19,976 nucleotides of DNA, taken from assembly GCA_023228195.1 (NCBI GenBank), contig JALOBR010000015.1, positions 1-19,976 on the forward strand, in the 5' to 3' direction. This DNA is from Candidatus Omnitrophota bacterium (lineage in GTDB: Bacteria; Omnitrophota; Gorgyraeia; Duberdicusellales; 4484-171). The notes beneath the pieces are model-generated. The model had not been told where the DNA came from and made no database searches. It was given only the letters and a program-made list of their open reading frames with translations. Position numbers and translations under genes: made by a program. Positions 1 through 7,245 of this stretch are shown here, one piece after another. Positions within the stretch are counted from its first letter, which is position 1, and each line of letters opens with the position of its first letter.

Positions 1-2477
1 TCCAGATATGCCAATCGTTTTACCCAGCCTTCATATGCCTTTAAATATTCTTCATTTTCCTGGCTTGTTTTTATTTGCAATTTTACTTTCTTTTGAGCTA
101 TGCCTAAGTCAGCTTTTATATTTCTTATTTCTCCAATTGTCTCAAAAAGCATATTTATTTTTCTTACATCGCCGCAACTTTGCGGCATTTCTACAGGCAG
201 AGGCCACTTGGATTTCAATAAACTATCTTCCAGCCCCAAAGAAAGATTCTGTTCAATTAAATGAAAAATTTCCTCAGTTATAAACGGCATAACGGGATGA
301 AGCAATTTCATAGAATTTACAAGCGTATAAATTGCCACTTTACCTTTGGCTAGATTAAAATTATCCTTGATTATTTCCACGTACCAATCACAAAAAGTGT
401 GCCAAAAAAATTCGTACATGCATTTAGTTGCTTCATTAATGCGGTAATTCTCCAAATGCCTAGTTACCTCTTCGATAACAGAATTTAACCTATTTATAAG
501 CCAGGCGTCTATCTCGTCTAAATCGCCAAATGCGAGATTTTCTATTTTTATGCCGGACTGCGAAATCTTAAGAAAAATAAACCTGGTAGCATTCCAGATT
601 TTATTTGAAAAATTTCTGCCTACCAGAAACTTTTCATCTGAAAGATAAACATCGCTTCCGCTTGCCGCAAGAAGCATCAAAGAAAACCTAAGGCTATCAG
701 AGCCGAATTTTTCGATTACCTCCAGAGGGTCAATTATATTACCTAGAGATTTGGACATTTTAGTTCCCCGCGCATCTCTCACCGTACCATGGATTATAAC
801 AGAGCTAAAAGGGATTTCTTTCTTGAATTCAAAACCTGCCATTATCATTCTGGCAACCCAAAAAAACAATATCTCCGAAGCTGTAACCAGAGTTGAAGTT
901 GGGTAAAAATAATCTAAATCAGCTTTCAGATTTCGGCTGTCAGCTTTAAGCTTTTTTAAATCATCAGTTAACACTGACGGCTCTGTGAATGGCCAGTAAA
1001 ACGCGGCAAATGGCCAAAGCCACGAAGAAAACCATGTATCAAGCACATCCTCATCTTGAGTTAAGTTAGCTGAACCGCAGACTGGACACTTCTCCGGTTT
1101 TACTTTTGAAACGATGACTCCCATGGTATTATTGGAATCCTGGTCGTTGGGATTTGTTTGTGATTTGGGATTTGGAACTTGTGACTTGCCTTCCTGACAA
1201 TTGCTACAATAATATACTGGCAGGCGGTGCCCCCACCAAATCTGGCGGGAAATGCACCAATCTTGTATATTATACATCCAATTAAGATAAACCTTCTTCC
1301 ATCGCTGCGGATAAAATTTTATTTTATCCTCTTCTACTGCTTTTATGGCCGGCTCCGACAAAGGCTTCATCTTCACAAACCATTGCAAAGATATACGGGG
1401 TTCAATTATAGTATGACAACGGTAGCAATGCCCGGCTGATACTTTGTAAGGCTCTTTTTTATCGATAAGCTTTTTTTCTTCTAAAACTGCTAAAATCGCC
1501 TCTCTTGCTTCAAACCTGTCCATGCCGGAAAACTCACCGGCATTTTCATTTAAGGTTGCATCATCATTCATTATATTTATGAATTCAAGGTTATGTTTCT
1601 TGCCCAGGTTAAAGTCAACGGGATCATGGGAGGGTGTTACCTTAACCACACCGGTTCCGAACTCTATATCAACAACCTCATCTTCAATAACCCTCAACTC
1701 TCTGTCCATAATCGGAAGAATAACTTTTGCACCAGAAAGCCATTTTAATCTTTCATCTTTCGGATTTATCGCAACTGCGGTGTCTCCCAGCATCGTCTCC
1801 GGCCTTGTTGTAGCAACTATCACATACTCTGCCGCGGAGTCTCCGCTCTTTATCTGTTGCTTTACGGGATACTTAATATAATACAGCCAGCCATTTATTT
1901 CCTTATGAGCGGCCTCTTCGTCGGAAAGAGCAGTTTTGCAACGCGGACACCAGTTGATAATGCGTTTTCCTCTATAAATTAATCCCTTTTCATGCAATCT
2001 TACAAATACCTCGCAAACTGCCTCTGCGTAAGGCGCATCCATGGTGAAACGTAATCTTTGCCAATCGCAGCCACACCCAAGCCTCTTAAGCTGACTTATA
2101 ATTGTGGCGCCGCATCTATCGGTCCATTGCCATAATTTTTTTAAAAACTCTTCCCTCCCTATGTCCTCTTTTTTTAAATTTTGCTTAGCAAGATCGCGCT
2201 CAACAACATTCTGGGTTGCAATGCCTGCATGGTCTGTCCCCGGCATCCATAAAGCCTCATAACCTTGCATTCGCTTGAATCTTATAAGCACATCCTGGAT
2301 AGTATCATTAAGAGCGTGGCCCATGTGCAGGATACCGGTTACGTTGGGCGGCGGGATAACGATTGAAAAAGGGTTTTTTGACTTATCAACTTTTACAGAA
2401 AACAAACCGCTCTCAAGCCATTCTTTAAGGATTTTTTCTTCGACTTCTTTTGGATTATATCTTGGTGCTATTTCCAT
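1..2477 (-). CDS. valS: Valyl-tRNA synthetase, C-terminus cut by window edge
   Basis: Class I aminoacyl-tRNA synthetase that charges tRNA-Val in the cytoplasm. The ATG at 2477 opens a frame that stays open to base 1 (825 codons visible); the C-terminal end lies outside the window. The HIGH-type signature PPPNVTGILHMGH is at about residues 42-54 and KMSKS at about 573-577. The family motifs MPGTDHAGIATQ, TTRPETMLGDTAVA, WCISRQIWWGHRLPVYYC and DVLDTWFSSWLWPF are all present. Two stretches do not belong to the family. Residues ~430-450 sit between the CSNC and CPVCG cysteine pairs, and residues ~509-520 sit just before YFYPTSTLVTASEILFFW. Both are made of 7-bp repeats that also occur or have relatives in intergenic DNA (separate entries). 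No frame is broken, so the enzyme is probably functional. Transcription likely starts at the promoter near 2696-2723 through a roughly 210-nt repeat-filled leader. Confidence 0.96.
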   Translation of the reverse strand, partial: MEIAPRYNPKEVEEKILKEWLESGLFSVKVDKSKNPFSIVIPPPNVTGILHMGHALNDTIQDVLIRFKRMQGYEALWMPGTDHAGIATQNVVERDLAKQNLKKEDIGREEFLKKLWQWTDRCGATIISQLKRLGCGCDWQRLRFTMDAPYAEAVCEVFVRLHEKGLIYRGKRIINWCPRCKTALSDEEAAHKEINGWLYYIKYPVKQQIKSGDSAAEYVIVATTRPETMLGDTAVAINPKDERLKWLSGAKVILPIMDRELRVIEDEVVDIEFGTGVVKVTPSHDPVDFNLGKKHNLEFINIMNDDATLNENAGEFSGMDRFEAREAILAVLEEKKLIDKKEPYKVSAGHCYRCHTIIEPRISLQWFVKMKPLSEPAIKAVEEDKIKFYPQRWKKVYLNWMYNIQDWCISRQIWWGHRLPVYYCSNCQEGKSQVPNPKSQTNPNDQDSNNTMGVIVSKVKPEKCPVCGSANLTQDEDVLDTWFSSWLWPFAAFYWPFTEPSVLTDDLKKLKADSRNLKADLDYFYPTSTLVTASEILFFWVARMIMAGFEFKKEIPFSSVIIHGTVRDARGTKMSKSLGNIIDPLEVIEKFGSDSLRFSLMLLAASGSDVYLSDEKFLVGRNFSNKIWNATRFIFLKISQSGIKIENLAFGDLDEIDAWLINRLNSVIEEVTRHLENYRINEATKCMYEFFWHTFCDWYVEIIKDNFNLAKGKVAIYTLVNSMKLLHPVMPFITEEIFHLIEQNLSLGLEDSLLKSKWPLPVEMPQSCGDVRKINMLFETIGEIRNIKADLGIAQKKVKLQIKTSQENEEYLKAYEGWVKRLAYL
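918..952 (-). repeat. In-frame heptamer repeat inside valS (AGCTGAA family)
   Basis: Five consecutive 7-bp units lie at 918-924, 925-931, 932-938, 939-945 and 946-952. On the coding strand they read approximately AGCTGAA with substitutions. Because 21 nt equals three units, the protein shows a 7-residue repeat, LKADSRN then LKAD, directly before the family motif YFYPTS. Bacterial ValRS proteins usually have only a few residues between the WPF motif and FYPTS, so this looks like an in-frame insertion. That comparison rests on remembered family sequences, not on an alignment I could run. Confidence 0.8.
1131..1190 (-). repeat. In-frame heptamer repeat inside valS (CAAATCC family)
   Basis: Exact 7-bp phasing is visible at 1163-1169, 1170-1176, 1177-1183 and 1184-1190, with a more degenerate continuation down to about 1131. 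Consensus on the + strand is ATTTGGG. The translated product repeats with a 7-residue period: KSQVPNP then KSQTNPN. The insert separates the two cysteine pairs CSNC and CPVCG of the ValRS editing/catalytic connecting region. The 12-mer gtttgtgatttg found here (1156-1167) recurs at 19770-19781 in the gap after the 5S gene, so this is a dispersed family. Confidence 0.85.
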
Positions 2478-2492
2478 GTTTAATAGTTTTTA

Positions 2493-2695
2493 TTTTCTCA
2501 CAGATAATCACAGATGGTAAATCGCAGATGACCACAGATATCCTAAACAATAAATTTCTATTAATTTCCTATTTCTGGCTATTTTTATTAATATCAACAA
2601 AAATCAGCTTCACGGAATCTGCGATAATCTGTGCTGATACCTCAATAATTTATTAAGGTGTTTCTATCTGTGCTAATCTGCGGTTATGAGAAAAA
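2493..2695. repeat. 10-bp-period inverted-arm element filling the valS leader
   Basis: The left arm carries CACAGATNNN-like decamers at 2499-2508, 2509-2518, 2523-2532 and 2533-2542. The right arm carries the complementary form ATCTGNGNNN at 2617-2626, 2627-2636, 2666-2675 and 2676-2685. Both outer ends read TTTTCTCA when oriented inward (2493-2500, and 2686-2693 on the other strand). The centre (about 2543-2616) is AT-rich and shows no other feature. The whole lies between the predicted valS promoter and its start codon, so it would be transcribed as an imperfect long hairpin. It could be a non-autonomous mobile repeat or a slippage-born array; no transposase is present. Confidence 0.75.
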
Positions 2696-2723
2696 ATTAT
2701 ATACCACGGCGGTAAAAATACAA
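2696..2723 (-). promoter_or_regulatory. Candidate sigma-70-type promoter for valS
   Basis: On the minus strand a perfect -10 TATAAT (2701-2696) is preceded by TTGTAT (2723-2718) with a 16-nt spacer. A start near 2689 would give a leader of about 210 nt that is almost entirely the CACAGAT repeat element. The match is from inspection only. Confidence 0.5.
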
Positions 2724-2740
2724 TACAAATCTTAGGAATT

Positions 2741-2788
2741 AGACCAAAAACTGAAGACCAAAGACTTAAGACTAAAAACAAAAAAAGA
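2741..2788. repeat. Heptamer array, AGACCAA family, single orientation
   Basis: Units with a strict 7-bp step start at 2741, 2748, 2755, 2762, 2769 and 2776, with consensus AGACCAA and common variants AGACTTA and AGACTAA. The array lies between the stop of the HD-GYP gene (2822) and the valS promoter. The same family occurs as two facing arms in the 15228-15358 gap. No opposing arm is visible here. Confidence 0.8.
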
Positions 2789-2821
2789 CATGCTAGTTTT
2801 TTTCAGAACTTAATATGCCGG

Positions 2822-5110
2822 CTATATTGAGGTTAAAATATGGAAATCGCGAAGGGCCTCTATGAACTTATCCGCCAAAACAGGGTCTAGTTTCTTGCCT
2901 TTTGCTTTTTCGATTTCATTAACCGACTCTTCTACGGAAAATGCCGATTTGTAAGACCTTCCGGTGGTTAACGCGTCAAACATATCGGCGACAGCGATAA
3001 CGCGCGCCCCTAAAGGAATAAAATCGGCAGCAAGGCCGTGGGGATACCCGCTTCCGTCAAAATTTTCGTGGTGGTATAGAATGTATGGAATAATATCCTT
3101 AAACTCTTTGATAGGCTCAAGTATCTTAGCGCTTAATATTTCATGTTCTTTTATTATGGAAAATTCCTCATCGGTCAATTGGCCCTTTTTATGAAGAACG
3201 CTGTCCGGAATGCCAATTTTACCCAAATCATGCAACAGCGCAGCCTTTCTTATGCGTTCTTTCTCCTCAAGAGAAAGGTTAAGTTTTTGCGTAAGCATAA
3301 GGCTATAATTGCAAACTCTTTGAGTGTGCCCCTTTGTATAAGGGTCCTTTGACTCAAGGGCCGTAACCAAAGAAGCTATAAGTTCAAAATAAGCTTCTTT
3401 TGTTTTTCGCTCTTCATTTTTAAGCTGTCCGATAAGATTCAATAATTCGGCGTTTTTATCTTCCGCATCAAGGCATAAAGAATAGAGCCGCTTTTCGTAT
3501 TTTGCTTTATGATGTATCTCTTTCGGCAAATGTTTATATGCCAGAGAAATTATATCCTCAGAGCTTTTATGTATTTCAGAAACCAGAAACTCCGAAGCTT
3601 TCAATATATCCGTATCAACACTTATATTCGCAGCTGCCATTTTTACCTTAATGCCTTTTTCCGATACTGTCTCGTTAAGCACCTCTTTTATGTAAGTTAA
3701 ATCGGGGGACCTTCTCATTAAGCCGACCACAATATCATCAGCGTACCTCGCCCAGAGATTTGATACGGAAAAAAGTGAACCGGAAATTCTGCCCCATGTG
3801 TTTTTCAATTGTTCAAAATTCTGCGCTTTAGAATACGCTTTATAGCCATCCAGAAATAACACAATCAAATATTTTCTCTTACGGAAAATACCCTTTGAGT
3901 CTAAATATAGCCTTTCGGAAAAATATCTGATGTTAAATAGATTAGTCAAGGGGTCTCTTATGAGTTTATTTTTAATTTGCATTAAAAATGCCACAGATAT
4001 TGCGTAATTATAAAAACTGCCAAGCGCTACAAAAACTAACGAACAAACTATTATGCTGCCCAGAGGAAGATACCAGCCAAAAGATTTAACTGCTATATTA
4101 AGCCAAAACATACCCAAAACTATTCCAAAATATAAGAAAATTCCGCGCAAAAAGGTGAAAAAGCTTAACATGTATAAAGTTGCAACCAAAATCACTATCA
4201 CCAAAAGCAAAGGAATGATTACCGAAACAGGTCTCGCTAGTTTTGCCTCCATTATGTCCGTAATGACATTAATATGGATAAAAACTCCGGGCATGACCCC
4301 GAGCGGTGTGCGATGAATATCATGGGCTATACCAAGGGTAGGGCCGACAAGTACGATTTTATCCTTGAAAAACCCTGCTGGAAAATTTTCATTAATCAAA
4401 TCATATAAAGATATTGTTTTAATATCATTAGGCTTTATCAGATAATTTACATTAAATACATACTGCTCTTTTATTCCTTCTTCCCGCAAATCCAAAGGGT
4501 CTGTTTTTTGTCCGGAAACAATGCTCCTTATCAACTCTTGCGAATAATTCTTGTAAGCCGAGGCTATTTTTATTGCAAAAGAAACATCGGAAAAATCATC
4601 AAATTTAACATAACTTATGCATTTTCTTTCAGTGCCGTCAAAATCATTGATGGAATTAATAAACCCATGCACGGCATATTGCAAAAATTTTTTTCTAGGT
4701 AAATGTAAACCGCTTTTATCCCAAAAATAACCAAGTATTATTTTACCTTTAAAATCTTTTATGGCGGAAGCAAAAGATTCATCGTCTTCTTTAAGCGGGC
4801 TTTCTCCCTCAAAAATCAGATCAAATCCAACGACCTTCGCGTTTTGACCGTTAAGAATATTTAAAGCTTTTGCGTAAAGGCTCCTTCTTATGGGCCAGCT
4901 CTGGCCGATTTCCTTAAAAGAATAATCATCAATAGCCACGAGGACTATATTGTTTGCATCAATGCTTTTTTTATTTAAATAATAGAAAATTTGGCTTGAA
5001 AAATCGTCAAGACTCAAGGAAAGGCGAGAAAGGTAAGGAAAAGAGAGGAAAAGCGGCAAGATAGAAACTAATGAGATTAATGCTAGAATTGTATAACGTT
5101 TTTTGTTCAA
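2822..5110 (-). CDS. CHASE2 sensor protein with degenerate GGDEF and intact HD-GYP domain
   Basis: Predicted membrane signalling protein of 762 residues. A short N-terminal membrane anchor (about 5-28) leads into an extracytoplasmic CHASE2-like region (about 35-292) with typical elements such as VVGFDLIFEG and KDKIVLVGPT. Three membrane helices follow at about 296-318, 324-342 and 350-370. A GGDEF-like domain (about 384-500) begins DPLTNLFNIRYF, but the signature is ARYADDIVVGL at 454-464, so it should not make cyclic di-GMP. The HD-GYP domain (about 575-755) keeps H595, HDLGK at 627-631, GIPD at 633-636 and HHENFDGSGYP at 680-690, which predicts an active cyclic-dinucleotide phosphodiesterase. 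The start codon is TTG with no clear Shine-Dalgarno sequence; the exact start is uncertain. It lies downstream of the pseudopilin gene. The ligand and target process are unknown. Confidence 0.9.
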   Translation of the reverse strand: MNKKRYTILALISLVSILPLFLSFPYLSRLSLSLDDFSSQIFYYLNKKSIDANNIVLVAIDDYSFKEIGQSWPIRRSLYAKALNILNGQNAKVVGFDLIFEGESPLKEDDESFASAIKDFKGKIILGYFWDKSGLHLPRKKFLQYAVHGFINSINDFDGTERKCISYVKFDDFSDVSFAIKIASAYKNYSQELIRSIVSGQKTDPLDLREEGIKEQYVFNVNYLIKPNDIKTISLYDLINENFPAGFFKDKIVLVGPTLGIAHDIHRTPLGVMPGVFIHINVITDIMEAKLARPVSVIIPLLLVIVILVATLYMLSFFTFLRGIFLYFGIVLGMFWLNIAVKSFGWYLPLGSIIVCSLVFVALGSFYNYAISVAFLMQIKNKLIRDPLTNLFNIRYFSERLYLDSKGIFRKRKYLIVLFLDGYKAYSKAQNFEQLKNTWGRISGSLFSVSNLWARYADDIVVGLMRRSPDLTYIKEVLNETVSEKGIKVKMAAANISVDTDILKASEFLVSEIHKSSEDIISLAYKHLPKEIHHKAKYEKRLYSLCLDAEDKNAELLNLIGQLKNEERKTKEAYFELIASLVTALESKDPYTKGHTQRVCNYSLMLTQKLNLSLEEKERIRKAALLHDLGKIGIPDSVLHKKGQLTDEEFSIIKEHEILSAKILEPIKEFKDIIPYILYHHENFDGSGYPHGLAADFIPLGARVIAVADMFDALTTGRSYKSAFSVEESVNEIEKAKGKKLDPVLADKFIEALRDFHILTSI

Positions 5111-5131
5111 ATCAGCAAATTTATTTTTTAT

Positions 5132-5179
5132 CTTTTATTTCTTTTACTTCCCAGTAAAAATTTTATTTACCTTTTACTT
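5132..5179. repeat. AT-rich repeat with small hairpin between pilin-like gene and HD-GYP gene
   Basis: Nonamers CTTTTATTT (5132-5140) and CTTTTACTT (5141-5149) are repeated in degenerate form at 5161-5179. A 7-bp stem TTTTACT/AGTAAAA with a 4-nt loop sits at 5142-5159. It is too AT-rich and lacks the right T-run to call a terminator with confidence. Confidence 0.5.
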
Positions 5180-5227
5180 AAAATTGTAAAAACTTAAAAA
5201 TATTTTCCTTTGCAATAGCAGCTATAA

Positions 5228-5869
5228 TCATTTATTTTTATTGCCTTCACCACCGCCGCTCGTATGAACTTTCTTTTCCTTGTGGCCCTTGGTAAGCGTT
5301 ACTGCGTAATTAGTTGAGCCTACGATTCTATACTCCTTATGCCGTCCCGCCAATTGTCCATCGCCAACGAATACATTACTATCGCAATCTCCAACAACTA
5401 TTACCGCTCCAGGCTCTGCATTATACTCTTCAAATGTTTTTCCGGCTAAGCTTGAGTTTATACCATAAGAAATGCCTCCATGGGCGCTGGGGCACTGCAA
5501 CACACTGCTCTCAGCAATAAAATTATGAATCCAAGGTTCTGCATTTTTCGCATAAGCTAAGCCGTTTTTATCAAAATTTACAAGAAAATAAACAAATTTG
5601 ACCTTAAAAGTGCCCTCTTTTTTTAAAACCTTTGCCCAGGCTTTCCGAAAATTCTTATCGCTAATCGAACTCAATGACGCGGGAAAACTATTGTGCTCTA
5701 ATGTCTGCGCTTCAACCGCGCCTAAAATAGTTTTTAGGTTAAGTTCACAGGCTTTAGCTTTTGCATTCTCTATTGTATTATTATATAAAGGAATACCGAT
5801 AGTAACCAAGATGCCGATCATAACTATCACTATCACTATTTCGCTAAGGGTAAGGTTCTTTTTCTTCAT
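5228..5869 (-). CDS. Type II secretion/PulG-like pseudopilin with atypical cleavage site
   Basis: 213-residue protein with a prepilin-type N-terminus: a short basic leader, then LTLSEIVIVIVMIGILVTIG at residues 6-25. This is the hydrophobic helix of type IV pilins and pseudopilins, with the conserved Glu at mature position 5 (E10). The usual Gly at -1 is Asn (KKKN|LTLSE) and the usual Phe at +1 is Leu, so processing by a standard prepilin peptidase is doubtful. The globular part contains two cysteines (CPSAHGG and GDCDSN). Its C-terminal RHKEY...NYAVTLTKGH resembles the H-X9-DG tail of PVC-type pseudopilins, with the terminal motif changed to KGH. The end is a Gly/Lys/Asn-rich tail. The start is supported by a strong AAGGAGG six to seven bases upstream and by the promoter at 5910-5918. 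Confidence 0.85.
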   Translation of the reverse strand: MKKKNLTLSEIVIVIVMIGILVTIGIPLYNNTIENAKAKACELNLKTILGAVEAQTLEHNSFPASLSSISDKNFRKAWAKVLKKEGTFKVKFVYFLVNFDKNGLAYAKNAEPWIHNFIAESSVLQCPSAHGGISYGINSSLAGKTFEEYNAEPGAVIVVGDCDSNVFVGDGQLAGRHKEYRIVGSTNYAVTLTKGHKEKKVHTSGGGEGNKNK

Positions 5870-5909
5870 GCACAGCCCTCCTTTTTATACATAAATTTAA
5901 AACATAATT

Positions 5910-5918
5910 ATTATAACA
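5910..5918 (-). promoter_or_regulatory. Extended -10 promoter for the pseudopilin gene
   Basis: The minus strand reads TGTTATAAT (5918-5910), a perfect TGn plus TATAAT extended -10. A weak TTGTAG lies 19 nt upstream. Initiation near 5903 would leave a leader of about 34 nt that contains the AAGGAGG ribosome site. This makes the pseudopilin independent of yjbQ upstream. Confidence 0.6.
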
Positions 5919-5948
5919 CCGGCAACGTATAAGTCTACAAAAACAAAG

Positions 5949-6362
5949 CTATTCTCCTGTTATCTTGACTATAACCCTCTTGGGCCGCCGGCCGTCAAAT
6001 TCACCGTAAAAAATCTGCTCCCAAGGCCCAAGATCCAACTTTCCTTTAGTTACAGCTAAAACTGCCTCTCTACCCATAATGGTGCGCTTAAGATGGGCTG
6101 ACGCGTTGTTTTCTCCGGTAAGATTATGAAAATATTTCTTATTATCCGAAACCAATTCTTCAAGCCATTTTTTAAAATCATTTTTTAAGCCTTCCTCTTC
6201 ATCGTTTACAAATACTGATGCGGTTATATGCATTGCGCTGACAAGACACAACCCTTCTTTTACTCCGCTTTTTGTAATTAACCCCTCAATGGTATCGGTA
6301 ATATTTAAAAATTCAATTTTTTCTTTTGTGTTAAAAATAAGATACTCTGTATGCGCCTTCAT
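5949..6362 (-). CDS. yjbQ: YjbQ/UPF0047 family protein
   Basis: 137 residues, the usual length of this single-domain family. Family landmarks are visible: SAMHITASVFVNDEEEGL (about 43-60), then N-ASAHLKRTIMG, and near the C-terminus GKLDLGPWEQIFYGEFDGRR (about 106-125). Members have been described as having weak thiamine-phosphate synthase activity, but the physiological role is not settled. The ATG has GGTGA six bases upstream. It lies directly after the terminator of the lipoprotein gene, so it probably needs its own promoter; none is obvious in the 40-nt gap. Confidence 0.9.
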   Translation of the reverse strand: MKAHTEYLIFNTKEKIEFLNITDTIEGLITKSGVKEGLCLVSAMHITASVFVNDEEEGLKNDFKKWLEELVSDNKKYFHNLTGENNASAHLKRTIMGREAVLAVTKGKLDLGPWEQIFYGEFDGRRPKRVIVKITGE

Positions 6363-6375
6363 GTGTTCACCCGTT

Positions 6376-6405
6376 AAAAAACCCCGTCCTTTCTGACAGG
6401 GTTTA
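6376..6405 (-). terminator. Intrinsic terminator overlapping the lipoprotein stop codon
   Basis: On the minus strand AAACCCTGTC (6404-6395) pairs with GACGGGGTTT across a 6-nt loop AGAAAG. The stem is 10 bp with one G-T pair and runs into six consecutive T (6381-6376). The TAA stop of the lipoprotein (6405-6403) lies at the base of the stem, so coding and termination signals overlap. Confidence 0.8.
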
Positions 6406-7215
6406 CTTCAAGGATTTAAAATTGGACAAAACTGCGTCTGCCTGGCTCCCTTTACTCTTAATTGTAAAAAATACCGGTATACGCTTGGAATCAGCGCTAA
6501 CATAAGCGCTTAAAGTCTCACCGCCCACGAGCTTGGATATGAGCGGCGAAGATAACTCTACAGAAACGACGTTAACACAATCGCCGCTTCCCAGTTTTAT
6601 CAGGTTGACATTACCCGTAACCATTTTAATCGGCCAATTTTTACCGTTATATACAATATTAAAATTATATACTTTGCTGGTTTCCAACCCCTTTAGACGG
6701 AAATAATATAAAAATGATAATAAATCCTGATTATTCTTGGTAAGCTCTATAGTTTTTTTAGTTTTACCCGTGTATTCCCATATTGCCTTATTATTGCCAT
6801 AGTCAAAGATAATAGTTTCCTCTGTAACTTTTCCTTTAACTGATTTCTTTTTATAAAATTTTAAAGGCAGCCCCGTATCTTTGTCTACGTAAGTTTCAAC
6901 CATGTATTTGATATTAAAGAAAATAGAAAAGAAATTATTTGGCCCGGCAGTAGCAATAACATGATAATAATTATAATTATCAATTCTTTCAATGCCTTTT
7001 GTCTCAAGCGTTAACCTTCCTGATGGGATGCCGTGCCAGGAAAGGCCATATATTAATTTCTCAGCAACAGGAAGACTGCTGGGCTCTTTTACGATAGCGC
7101 ATTGCTTTAAAGGAGGCGTGTATTGCATAACTATTTTTGGCCTGTACGCACAAGCTGTCATAGCCAGGAGTATGGCTAAAAAACAATATTTGCAGTTTGT
7201 TATGACAAAATTCAT
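6403..7215 (-). CDS. DUF3108-like outer-membrane or periplasmic lipoprotein
   Basis: 270 residues with a lipoprotein signal peptide: hydrophobic FLAILLAMTA followed by C22, a lipobox of the form M-T-A-C. The mature part begins with EKLIYGLSWHGIPSGRLTLE and has YVDKDTGLPLKFYKK and YYFRLKGLE, the pattern I associate with DUF3108 proteins. These are predicted beta-rich envelope proteins of unknown function. It would be a substrate of the LspA encoded upstream at 10443-10922. There is no Shine-Dalgarno before the ATG; a TATAAA hexamer ends six bases upstream, suggesting a leaderless transcript or a start inside the operon. The DUF assignment is from memory of the family and is moderately sure; the lipoprotein call is firmer. 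Confidence 0.8.
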   Translation of the reverse strand: MNFVITNCKYCFLAILLAMTACAYRPKIVMQYTPPLKQCAIVKEPSSLPVAEKLIYGLSWHGIPSGRLTLETKGIERIDNYNYYHVIATAGPNNFFSIFFNIKYMVETYVDKDTGLPLKFYKKKSVKGKVTEETIIFDYGNNKAIWEYTGKTKKTIELTKNNQDLLSFLYYFRLKGLETSKVYNFNIVYNGKNWPIKMVTGNVNLIKLGSGDCVNVVSVELSSPLISKLVGGETLSAYVSADSKRIPVFFTIKSKGSQADAVLSNFKSLK

Positions 7216-7245
7216 TTGAATTTTATATATTCGCTTTACTGGAAC

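Noticed and set aside
2493..2695. T-box or other tRNA-sensing leader of valS
   Set aside because: No T-box-like conserved segment or specifier loop could be found; the leader is explained by CACAGAT decamers.
3719..3748. ARYADDIVVGL looks like the YADD box of reverse transcriptases
   Set aside because: It follows DPLTNLFNIRYF and LFLDGYKAY in the order of a GGDEF domain and is followed by HD-GYP. No other reverse-transcriptase block or retron/intron structure is present; both folds are palm domains, which explains the likeness.
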